Of a stretch of DNA of 8,771 nucleotides, positions 1-5,420 are shown piece after piece. Positions within the stretch are counted from its first letter, which is position 1. Each line of letters starts with the position of its first letter. The stretch is from the NCBI GenBank assembly GCA_026396495.1, contig JAPLWR010000026.1, forward strand, positions 1 to 8,771, given 5' to 3'. Made by a program: the position numbers and the translations under genes. The notes under the pieces are model-generated. The model was not told the origin of the DNA. It saw only the letters and a list, made by a program, of their open reading frames with translations, and did not search any database. Source of the DNA: Candidatus Magasanikiibacteriota bacterium (GTDB lineage: Bacteria; Patescibacteriota; Patescibacteriia; Magasanikbacterales; UBA10003).

Positions 1-441
1 CAGAATGCCATCGCCCAGGCGCGGCTCGATCAGATTCCTTCGGTACACTACACCCACTTCTTGGCCGACCTCGTGGTCAAGCAGCTCATTCAGGGAAAGT
101 GGGGCAACGATGCGTCGTCTGATCATCGTCGCGTTGTGCAGATGCACGAGGCCTCGGCCAGCGCCCTCTACAACGTGACTGGACGTATTGTGTCGGAGAA
201 GGTGATTCACTTGCAGGCCAGCACTCTCGGCGAGATCATCGCTGAGGTGCCGAGCCACGTGTCGGTGAACCAGACCTCGCTTCTCGCAACCCAGGGCCAC
301 AACTGTGCCTGGATGACGCCCCACTCTCTGTCGGCGTGAGGTTCCCTCCTGCGAGAGATTGCCGTGGCCGCGCTCGTCGCCAAGATGTACGACTGGTACT
401 TCCGGGGCGAGCACTTCCAGATCCAGACCATCACCCCGTAA
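1..441 (+). CDS. GC-rich protein of unknown function, 5' end off window, in-frame TGA
   Basis: I do not recognise this protein. Frame 1 is open from the window edge, meets TGA at 337-339 and then stays open to TAA at 439-441. The 33 codons after the TGA still look coding: 30 of 33 end in G or C, as in the upstream part, and they encode an amphipathic stretch (GSLLREIAVAALVAKMYDWY) and the end QIQTITP. So one gene of at least 146 codons probably spans both parts. The TGA could be a nonsense mutation, an assembly error (for example TGG or GGA), readthrough or selenocysteine; I saw no convincing SECIS hairpin. A conventional caller would report 1-339 or 61-339 (TTG start). No signal peptide or membrane segment is visible. 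GC is about 58% in one hand-counted 60-base line, far above the neighbouring core genes. A hairpin terminator follows, so this ends a transcription unit. Confidence 0.6.
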
Positions 442-494
442 CCCCCCCCCGTTCCTTCCTACAACTCAGTCAACAAACAACCAGACCCACCCAA
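442..494 (+). other. C9 run and C-rich, G-poor 3' UTR
   Basis: Nine consecutive C residues follow the TAA stop, and the next 45 bases are rich in C, A and T with only three G in the whole stretch. It should be mostly unstructured as RNA and resembles the composition of a Rho loading (rut) region, although an intrinsic terminator follows directly. The homopolymer is also a place where assembly errors are likely. Confidence 0.35.
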
Positions 495-520
495 GGCGCA
501 AGCTAAGGGTGGCTTTTTTT
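487..520 (+). terminator. Intrinsic terminator after the GC-rich gene
   Basis: CCACCC (487-492) pairs with GGGTGG (507-512), enclosing 14 bases that can form a small inner GC-GCAA-GC hairpin. C and seven T follow (513-520). It ends the unit of the interrupted gene and insulates the rplI promoter just downstream. The stem sequence recurs in the terminators at 7846-7874 and 8299-8332. Confidence 0.8.
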
Positions 521-531
521 AATCCACCCGT

Positions 532-559
532 TTGCCTCATTTTTAAAAAGTGATATAAT
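532..559 (+). promoter_or_regulatory. Promoter of rplI-pyrG (extended -10)
   Basis: The -10 TATAAT (554-559) is preceded by TG one base upstream (551-552), giving an extended -10. The weak -35 TTGCCT (532-537) lies 16 bases upstream. Transcription should start near 566, leaving a leader of about 48 nt before the bL9 start. Confidence 0.7.
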
Positions 560-576
560 GTAGTTAGTTTTTTAAA

Positions 577-621
577 AATTGTCATTCTTCAACTGAATGG
601 CAATTCTTGTATATATGCAAG
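577..621 (+). promoter_or_regulatory. Double hairpin in the rplI leader
   Basis: AATTGTCATTC (577-587) pairs with GAATGGCAATT (595-605) over 11 positions, including one U-G wobble, with a 7-base loop. Directly after it, CTTG (606-609) pairs with CAAG (618-621), and the intervening TATATATG carries the chosen bL9 start codon in its stem and loop. There is no Shine-Dalgarno site, so these folds may set translation level. Ribosomal protein leaders are often autoregulated, but no such role is shown here. Confidence 0.45.
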
Positions 622-1058
622 TACTTTTATTACTAGACTTACCAGGTATCGGAAAAAAAGGGGAGGTAAAAGAAGCGGCGGAAGGTTATGTCCGTAATTT
701 TTTATTACCCCAAAAAAAGGCCATTTTAGCTACTAGAGAAAATCTTAAAAAATGGCAATCAGCCATAGATCAACAGGCGCGAGAAAAACAAAAACAGCAA
801 ACTGAAATAAGAAAGCTGGCTAATCGTTTGCAAGGCCTCACTTTAGAATTTTTAGAAAAGATTGATAATAAAGGCCATCTGTTTGGTGGAATTTCTACAG
901 CTCATATTGCCACAGCTTTGTCACAAAAAGGATTAAAGGTAGAAAAAAATCAAATAATTTTAGACAAAGCAATTAAACAAATTGGTAAATATCCAGTCAA
1001 GATAAAATTGGGGGTTGGGTTAGAATCGGAAATAAAAATTATTATTAAAAACAAGTAA
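615..1058 (+). CDS. rplI: Large ribosomal subunit protein bL9
   Basis: bL9 binds 23S rRNA near the L1 stalk base of the 50S subunit and helps reading-frame fidelity. The product is 147 residues, close to the usual ~149. The N-terminal domain shows MQVLLLLDLPGIGKKGEV followed by EAAEGYVRNFLLP, the family signature. A lysine- and glutamine-rich connecting helix spans roughly residues 40-75, and the C-terminal domain includes GHLFGGIST and GKYPVKIKL. I chose ATG 615 because bL9 proteins begin MQV; an in-frame ATG at 597 would add six residues and lies inside a leader hairpin. Neither start has a Shine-Dalgarno site. pyrG follows after 14 bases, so the two are probably co-transcribed. Some CPR branches are reported to lack bL9, which makes its presence informative for placement. 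Confidence 0.95.
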   Translation: MQVLLLLDLPGIGKKGEVKEAAEGYVRNFLLPQKKAILATRENLKKWQSAIDQQAREKQKQQTEIRKLANRLQGLTLEFLEKIDNKGHLFGGISTAHIATALSQKGLKVEKNQIILDKAIKQIGKYPVKIKLGVGLESEIKIIIKNK

Positions 1059-1072
1059 TTTCTAATTTATTT

Positions 1073-2698
1073 ATGACACGTTACATTTTTGTTATTGGCG
1101 GAGTAATGTCGGGCGTGGGAAAAGGTACGGCCACGGCCTCTATCGGAAAAATTTTACAAAGCAAGGGTTACGCTGTTACGGCAATTAAAATAGATCCTTA
1201 CATTAATGTAGATGCCGGAACCATGAATCCAATAGAACATGGTGAAGTATTTGTGACAGTCGATGGCGATGAAACGGATCAAGATATTGGTAATTATGAA
1301 AGATTTTTAGATATCAATATTACTTCTATCAATTACATGACTACAGGCCGTGTGTATAAAACTGTGATTGAAAAAGAAAGAAATTTAGAATACGGTGGGC
1401 GATGTGTGGAAGTTGTGCCCCATGTGCCAGAAGAAGTAATTAGACGCATTAAGACTGCTGGCAAAGAAGCCCATGCAGATTTTGTCTTAATAGAAGTAGG
1501 TGGCACGGTTGGTGAGTATCAAAACATTTTATTTTTGGAAGCGGCGCGTATGATGAAAATTGAAGCTCCAAAAAATGTTTTATTCTTTTTAGTTAGTTAT
1601 TTTCCCATCCCTTCTAAATTAGGCGAGATGAAAACCAAGCCAACTCAATACGCTGTGCGTACTTTAAATTCTGCTGGTATTCAGCCAGATTTTGTCCTTT
1701 GCCGCGCTGAACGCCCCTTAGATGAACCTAGAAAGCGTAAATTGGCTGTATTTTGCAATATGCAAGATGGTGATATTATTTCTGCGCCTGATGTTAATCA
1801 TGTTTATGAGGTGCCAATTAATTTTGAAAATGATGATTTAGGTAATAAGATTTTAAAGAAATTTCACCTTCGTCCGGCCACTAAGGATTTAAAGGATTGG
1901 CGCGCTTTAGTTAGTGTTATTAAAAATGTAAAAAAAGAAGTTCATATTGCAGTAGTAGGAAAATATTTTTCTACTGGTGAATTTGTTTTAGCTGATTCTT
2001 ATATTTCTGTTATCGAAGCAATCAAACATGCGGCCTGGGCTAATAAAGTTAAACCAGTTTTGACTTGGCTCAATTCTGAGGATTATGAAAAACATCCAGC
2101 TAAGTTAAAAGAATTATCTAAATACGATGGTATGGTAGTTCCTGGTGGTTTTGGTACTAGGGGAGTAGAGGGTATTATTAAAGCGATTGAATATGCTAGG
2201 ATTCATAAAATTCCTTATTTTGGTTTATGTTATGGTATGCAATTAGCTACAGTGGAGTTTGCCCGGCATGCTTGTGGTTTAAAAGATGCTCAAACAACTG
2301 AAGTTGATGTTAAAACTAAAAATCCAGTGATTCATATCATGCCAGAGCAGATTAAGAATGTGGAAAACAAACGTTATGGTGGGAGTATGCGTTTAGGTGC
2401 TTACGATTGTTGGTTGGAAAAGGGGACGCTAGCTCGTGAAGCCTATAAGGAAAATTTAATCTCTGAGCGTCATCGTCATCGTTATGAATTTAATAATGAT
2501 TATAAAGATTTGTTTGTTAAAAAAGGTTTGATAATTTCTGGCACCAATCCCCAAAAGAATTTAGTAGAAATTATAGAGTTGCCCAAAAATAAACACCCTT
2601 GGTTTGTGGGAGTACAGTTTCATCCAGAGTTCCAATCCAGGCCTTTGCGTCCCCATCCTTTGTTTAGAGAGTTTATAAAAGCAGCGTTGAAAAAATAA
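1073..2698 (+). CDS. pyrG: CTP synthase (glutamine hydrolysing)
   Basis: PyrG makes CTP from UTP, ATP and glutamine in the cytoplasm, the last step of de novo pyrimidine nucleotide synthesis. At 541 residues it is full length. The synthetase domain has the P-loop SGVGKGTATAS (13-23), the DPYINVDAGTM segment, DGDETDQDIGNYERF (64-78, Asp71 matching the Mg-binding Asp72 of E. coli) and EVGGTVG (141-147). The C-terminal class I glutamine amidotransferase domain has the PGGFGTRG oxyanion region (357-364), nucleophile Cys386 in GLCYGMQ, and His517 and Glu519 in FHPEF. All catalytic residues are present. There is no Shine-Dalgarno site; translation may be coupled to rplI just upstream. The GGVMSGVGKG form of the P-loop is one I associate with CPR sequences. 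The gene ends at TAA before a bidirectional terminator. Confidence 0.98.
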   Translation: MTRYIFVIGGVMSGVGKGTATASIGKILQSKGYAVTAIKIDPYINVDAGTMNPIEHGEVFVTVDGDETDQDIGNYERFLDINITSINYMTTGRVYKTVIEKERNLEYGGRCVEVVPHVPEEVIRRIKTAGKEAHADFVLIEVGGTVGEYQNILFLEAARMMKIEAPKNVLFFLVSYFPIPSKLGEMKTKPTQYAVRTLNSAGIQPDFVLCRAERPLDEPRKRKLAVFCNMQDGDIISAPDVNHVYEVPINFENDDLGNKILKKFHLRPATKDLKDWRALVSVIKNVKKEVHIAVVGKYFSTGEFVLADSYISVIEAIKHAAWANKVKPVLTWLNSEDYEKHPAKLKELSKYDGMVVPGGFGTRGVEGIIKAIEYARIHKIPYFGLCYGMQLATVEFARHACGLKDAQTTEVDVKTKNPVIHIMPEQIKNVENKRYGGSMRLGAYDCWLEKGTLAREAYKENLISERHRHRYEFNNDYKDLFVKKGLIISGTNPQKNLVEIIELPKNKHPWFVGVQFHPEFQSRPLRPHPLFREFIKAALKK

Positions 2699-2710
2699 AA
2701 ATAAAAAATA

Positions 2711-2736
2711 ACACCGGCCAATTTCTTGGTCGGTGT
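2711..2736. terminator. Bidirectional terminator between pyrG and the convergent gene
   Basis: ACACCGGCCAA (2711-2721) pairs with TTGGTCGGTGT (2726-2736) around a TTTC loop, an 11-bp stem with one G-U. Read on the minus strand it runs into a strong T-rich tail (TTATTTTTTATTTTTA, about 2710-2695), so it should end the minus gene efficiently. On the plus strand the tail is only GTTTGGTT, so it is weaker for pyrG. Confidence 0.8.
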
Positions 2737-2787
2737 GTTTGGTTACAGGTTGTCTAGGTTACAAAGAGTACTGGGGAAAGTGACTTA

Positions 2788-3399
2788 TCAGCCACCGCTT
2801 TGCAGGAGCGCCATGATTCTCGCCAGCGGATTCTGGTTGCGCCGCTCCGTTTCTTCCTTCAGTCGGATCTGGACGTCCTCCGGCAGAGCTTCGATCAGCT
2901 TCTGTCGAGCATCATCATGCTGAGGCAGGTTGGCCGCGACCATCTGCTTGAACAAATAGGCAGCGGTGGGAATATCGATGTGTCCACCGTCAACACCCCC
3001 ACTGCAGAAGCCCAGACCCGTGAAGACGGTCTCGATACCGCCACCCCCAACAATGGCATCTTCCTTGTCGCGGATGTAGCCGTGAACCAGGGGATGAGGA
3101 CACCCACAGACCCTGAAATTCAGTTCGGACGTGAATCCGTCCGGGAGCTGGTAATCCAAGACCTTCTGGAAAACATCGGCATAGGTGGGCAGAAGATCAG
3201 CGGCCTCCATGGCTTCATCGAGAAGCTGGGCCTCATCGGGAGTGAAAAGATTCTGATTCACTCCTTCCTGAACCATCAGCCTGCCCTGTTCCAAACAAAT
3301 GACGAGAAAGGTGTCAAAGTCTTCTCCCGTGAGATGTCCGTAAACCACACCGACCGCGTCCAGGAGCTGAAGATCTGCTTCCTTCTTGAACTGAGGCAT
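2788..3399 (-). CDS. Soluble GC-rich protein of unknown function
   Basis: I do not recognise this 203-residue protein. It is acidic and has no signal peptide or membrane segment, so it is probably cytoplasmic. The first ~85 residues look helical and acidic (for example TPDEAQLLDEAMEAADLL at 53-70). The middle holds a CxC (Cys98, Cys100 in RVCGCPHPLVHGY) and glycine-rich GGGG and FCSGG (Cys132), possibly a metal or redox site, which is inference. The C-terminus is charged and helical (PEDVQIRLKEETERR). ATG 3399 is chosen because CGGAG sits six bases upstream; an in-frame ATG at 3444 lacks a ribosome site. The gene ends in tandem stops TGA-TAA. GC is about 60% and 43% in two hand-counted lines, above the core genes. 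It has its own promoter, leader and terminator and stands alone. Confidence 0.75.
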   Translation of the reverse strand: MPQFKKEADLQLLDAVGVVYGHLTGEDFDTFLVICLEQGRLMVQEGVNQNLFTPDEAQLLDEAMEAADLLPTYADVFQKVLDYQLPDGFTSELNFRVCGCPHPLVHGYIRDKEDAIVGGGGIETVFTGLGFCSGGVDGGHIDIPTAAYLFKQMVAANLPQHDDARQKLIEALPEDVQIRLKEETERRNQNPLARIMALLQSGG

Positions 3400-3515
3400 G
3401 AAATACTCCGTAGAAACATCCAGGGTTTTATCCCTGCCCCCCATCGGAGTGCTTTAAGGTGTTTTTAGCTTAAAACGCTACTTTCCCTCGTAATCTAAAA
3501 AGAGCTAAATTATCG
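3400..3515 (-). promoter_or_regulatory. Structured leader with paired Shine-Dalgarno site
   Basis: The predicted leader is about 115 nt. Its ribosome site CGGAGT (minus strand of 3405-3410) is complementary to ACTCCG upstream (minus strand of 3445-3450), so the site can be buried. Inside this pairing lies a CAGGG/CCCTG stem (3421-3425 with 3432-3436). Upstream is GTTTT/AAAAC (3461-3465 with 3472-3476), and TTTAGCT/AGCTAAA (3464-3470 with 3513-3519) offers a competing pairing. This could be a cis-regulatory RNA, but it matches no riboswitch class I know. Confidence 0.4.
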
Positions 3516-3521
3516 GCTTTT

Positions 3522-3551
3522 ATCTTAACAATTAATATCACTTTTTGTCAA
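3522..3551 (-). promoter_or_regulatory. Promoter of the 2788-3399 gene
   Basis: On the minus strand a consensus -35 TTGACA (3551-3546) is followed after 18 bases by TAAGAT (3527-3522). Transcription should start near 3515. The -35 forms half of a 14-bp palindrome. Confidence 0.6.
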
Positions 3552-3559
3552 GCTTGACA
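3546..3559. repeat. Perfect 14-bp palindrome over a -35 box
   Basis: TGTCAAGCTTGACA is its own reverse complement and puts a consensus TTGACA on both strands. Only the minus strand has a -10 at a suitable distance; on the plus strand nothing -10-like lies about 17 bases on. It may be an operator or simply chance symmetry around the -35. Confidence 0.5.
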
Positions 3560-3562
3560 CAT

Positions 3563-3596
3563 AAAAAACAAACTCCCTTTCGGGAGTCTGTTTTTT
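3563..3596. terminator. Terminator of rpmA, symmetric
   Basis: ACTCCC (3572-3577) pairs with GGGAGT (3582-3587) around TTTC. The stem is flanked by AAAAAACA (3563-3570) and TGTTTTTT (3589-3596), so both strands end in a T run. It lies ten bases beyond the rpmA stop and should end that minus-strand transcript. It also separates rpmA from the next minus-strand promoter. Confidence 0.85.
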
Positions 3597-3605
3597 GATA
3601 ATCTT

Positions 3606-3881
3606 TTAAGCCGCGACATTGATGAACTTTCTTATTTGTAAGTGTCCATCAAATTTTTTCACTTTGCGGCGATTGAAATTAACTTTGCCACTAACTTTGG
3701 CATACAAAGTGTCATCGCCACCTTTTTTAACATTTTTACCTGGGAAAAAAGAAGTGCCTCTTTGGCGAACTAAAATTTCACCAGCTTTAACAGCTTCTCC
3801 ACCAAAGGCTTTAATGCCTAGTCTTTTTGATTGTGAATCGCGTCCTAGCGCGGTTGAGGAACCAGCTTTCTTATGAGCCAT
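3606..3881 (-). CDS. rpmA: Large ribosomal subunit protein bL27
   Basis: bL27 sits near the peptidyl transferase centre of the 50S subunit, where its N-terminal tail contacts tRNA. The product is 91 residues, the normal length. [20 protein letters not shown] is the family signature, followed by [20 protein letters not shown] and [23 protein letters not shown] 3881 is chosen because bL27 proteins begin AHKK directly after Met; an in-frame ATG at 3896 would add an atypical MALKN. There is no cleaved N-terminal extension like that of Firmicutes. No Shine-Dalgarno site is seen. Unlike in most bacteria, bL21 (rplU) is not adjacent and the gene is monocistronic, with its own consensus promoter and terminator. 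Confidence 0.97.
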   Translation of the reverse strand: MAHKKAGSSTALGRDSQSKRLGIKAFGGEAVKAGEILVRQRGTSFFPGKNVKKGGDDTLYAKVSGKVNFNRRKVKKFDGHLQIRKFINVAA

Positions 3882-3889
3882 ATTTTTAA

Positions 3890-3903
3890 GGGCCAAACGG
3901 CCC
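3890..3903 (-). promoter_or_regulatory. Leader hairpin of rpmA
   Basis: On the minus strand GGGCC-GTTT-GGCCC forms a 5-bp GC stem with a four-base loop, ending eight bases before the rpmA ATG, where a Shine-Dalgarno site would normally lie. It could tune translation, or act as an attenuator with the following TTAAAAAT, although the T run is too short for a strong terminator. Confidence 0.45.
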
Positions 3904-3931
3904 GGAATTACTTTAAAATTAAGGTAAATAC

Positions 3932-3960
3932 AGTATAAATCAAATCTTGCTTTATGTCAA
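3932..3960 (-). promoter_or_regulatory. Consensus promoter of rpmA
   Basis: On the minus strand TTGACA (3960-3955), a 17-base spacer and TATACT (3937-3932) make a near-perfect sigma-70-type promoter. The start should be near 3925, giving a leader of about 44 nt. It overlaps the divergent promoter at 3947-3975. Confidence 0.8.
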
Positions 3961-3975
3961 GTGCTGTGGTAAAAT
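3947..3975 (+). promoter_or_regulatory. Promoter of the mraY-ftsW-murG operon
   Basis: TTGCTT (3947-3952), a 17-base spacer and TAAAAT (3970-3975) with an extended -10 TG (3967-3968). The expected start at about 3982 is only two or three bases before ATG 3985, so the first gene's mRNA is probably leaderless. It overlaps the divergent rpmA promoter, so the two may compete for polymerase. Confidence 0.65.
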
Positions 3976-3984
3976 GGGTTAAAT

Positions 3985-4344
3985 ATGTCTAGAATCCCTT
4001 TAAAATTATTCTTAAAAGACAAGATAGTCCTTCTTTTTCTTTCTCTTAATGTCTTATCGTCTTTAGGCTTATTTTTTTATCTATTTTTTTCCTTTCAAAA
4101 GTTTACAGGGAAATCCATCTTTTTGCACTATACTGTTCATTTGGGGGTGAACTTAATTGGTTCTAAATCCCAAATATATTTTCTTCCCTTGGGAGCCTTT
4201 GTTATTACTTTATTAAATTTTGTTTTAGCTTATTTTTTGTTTCTAAATCAAAAAAATCTAGCACGTTTGTTAATTGTTTCTACTATTGTAATACAAGTTT
4301 TTTTGTGGATAGCCAGTGCTTTTTTGGTATTTATTAATATTTAA
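3985..4344 (+). CDS. Small three-helix membrane protein, first gene of the operon
   Basis: The function is unknown. The 119-residue product has three likely membrane helices at about 13-37, 65-87 and 92-117. A short positive N-terminus (KLFLKDK) suggests it is cytoplasmic. Between helices 1 and 2 is the segment LHYTVHLGVNLIG (47-59) followed by a Pro-Leu-Gly (68-70). I associate this general pattern with small conserved membrane proteins of Patescibacteria, but could not confirm it. The predicted transcription start almost coincides with the ATG, so translation is probably leaderless. mraY starts three bases after the stop, which ties it to lipid-linked peptidoglycan synthesis or its membrane complex; this is inference from position. 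A short form of a known division protein such as FtsL is possible, but the topology (three helices, no coiled coil) does not fit. Confidence 0.8.
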   Translation: MSRIPLKLFLKDKIVLLFLSLNVLSSLGLFFYLFFSFQKFTGKSIFLHYTVHLGVNLIGSKSQIYFLPLGAFVITLLNFVLAYFLFLNQKNLARLLIVSTIVIQVFLWIASAFLVFINI

Positions 4345-4347
4345 AAT

Positions 4348-5406
4348 ATGTTGACTGAAGTAGTGGTCATACTTATTCTGACAATTTTAGGTTGGGTGAT
4401 CGCTTTTGTTTGGGCTCCTTTTTTGGCCAAACTCTTAGTGCGTTATAAATGTTATAAAAAACAAGTTAGGACTGTTGCACCTGACGGATCTGGAACTCCT
4501 ATCTTTGCCGCCCTACATAAAGAAAGAGAAATTGCTGCTCCCAGAATGGCTGGAGTTTTGTTTTGGGTTACTACAGGGGCGCTGGCTTTACTTTTTGTTT
4601 TGTTAGGAAAATATCAGCCAGAAATTTTTGCTAAATTTGATTTTGTCAGTCGTTCTCAAACTTGGATACCTTTGTTCACACTTATCTCAGCCTCCATTTT
4701 AGGTTTTGTGGATGATGTTATGGTGGTGCGCGGTTCTGGTCGCATTAACAAAGGTGGGGGATTAAAATTTCGTCATCGTTTGTTGGTGGTTTTTCTAATC
4801 GGTTTAGTTGGTGCTTATTGGTTTTATTTTAAGTTAGGTTGGGATACAATTCACGTTCCATTTTATGGAGATTTACATTTAGGAATTTTTTATATTATTT
4901 TATTTATCATCACCATGATAGGTTTGTTTAGTGGCAGTGTTATTGATGGATTAGATGGATTAGCTGGTGGTGTTTTTGCTATTATTTTTACAGTCTATAG
5001 TATTATCTCTTTTGTTTTGGGTCAGTATAATCTTTCGGCTTTTTGTGGAATTTTAGCTGGCACCTTAACGGCCTTTTTATGGTTTAATATTCCGCCGGCT
5101 AAATTTTATATGGGTGAGACAGGCATATTAGGTCTAACCACTACTTTGGCAGTAGTAGCTTTTTTAACTAATACGGTTTTGCTTTTACCTTTTATCGCCT
5201 TTATTTTGTTAGCAGAAATTTTTTCTGTAGTTTTGCAAATGTGGTCTAAAAAATATCGCCATAAAAAAATATTTTTAGTAGCGCCCCTGCATCATCATTT
5301 TGAGGCCAAGGGTTGGCCGTCTTATCAGGTAACAATGCGTTTTTGGCTCATCACCGGAGCCACTTCTTTGGTTGGTTTAATTTTATTTTTGATCGATAAA
5401 GTTTAA
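4348..5406 (+). CDS. mraY: Phospho-N-acetylmuramoyl-pentapeptide transferase (divergent)
   Basis: MraY transfers phospho-MurNAc-pentapeptide from the UDP precursor to undecaprenyl phosphate at the membrane, making lipid I. The 352-residue product is highly hydrophobic, consistent with the ten-helix fold. Family landmarks: Asp-Asp at 112-113 (GFVDD), DGLDGLAGG at 190-198, MGETG at 245-249 and the diagnostic HHHFEAKGWP at 305-314. The last motif separates MraY from WecA/TagO relatives. Departures from the usual family: the Asn of NLTDGLDG is Ser187, the Asp of MGDxGS (Asp265 in Aquifex, Asp267 in E. coli) is Glu247, and the N-terminal TPTMGG region reads APRMAG. These could mark a CPR subfamily or a change in activity. 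No Shine-Dalgarno site; the start follows the upstream stop by three bases. ftsW follows. Confidence 0.92.
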   Translation: MLTEVVVILILTILGWVIAFVWAPFLAKLLVRYKCYKKQVRTVAPDGSGTPIFAALHKEREIAAPRMAGVLFWVTTGALALLFVLLGKYQPEIFAKFDFVSRSQTWIPLFTLISASILGFVDDVMVVRGSGRINKGGGLKFRHRLLVVFLIGLVGAYWFYFKLGWDTIHVPFYGDLHLGIFYIILFIITMIGLFSGSVIDGLDGLAGGVFAIIFTVYSIISFVLGQYNLSAFCGILAGTLTAFLWFNIPPAKFYMGETGILGLTTTLAVVAFLTNTVLLLPFIAFILLAEIFSVVLQMWSKKYRHKKIFLVAPLHHHFEAKGWPSYQVTMRFWLITGATSLVGLILFLIDKV

Positions 5407-5420
5407 CGTTCTTGGTCTTT

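Noticed and set aside
337..339. TGA read as glycine throughout the organism (genetic code 25).
   Set aside because: pyrG, mraY, ftsW and murG are full length without any internal TGA, whereas code 25 organisms use TGA for glycine often.
337..360. SECIS element for selenocysteine just after the TGA.
   Set aside because: Only a weak GAGG/CCTC pairing with a 3-base loop follows directly; it does not match the usual bacterial spacing and stem. Left open as a possibility rather than annotated.
207..434. Minus-strand open frame of 75 codons.
   Set aside because: It overlaps the plus-strand coding signal with strong G/C third positions, and its product is compositionally odd.
359..553. Plus-strand open frame rich in Pro, Ser and Thr.
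   Set aside because: It overlaps the end of the GC-rich gene in another frame and runs through the terminator and the rplI promoter.
597..614. Upstream ATG for bL9, adding MAILVY.
   Set aside because: bL9 proteins start at MQV, and this ATG lies inside an 11-bp leader hairpin without a ribosome site.
2800..3468. Long plus-strand open frame opposite the 2788-3399 gene.
   Set aside because: Its codons align exactly opposite those of the minus gene, so it stays open simply because that GC-rich gene avoids TTA, CTA and TCA. It has no ribosome site or promoter, while the minus frame has both plus a terminator.
3619..3876. Plus-strand open frame opposite rpmA.
   Set aside because: It is antisense to a clear bL27 gene.
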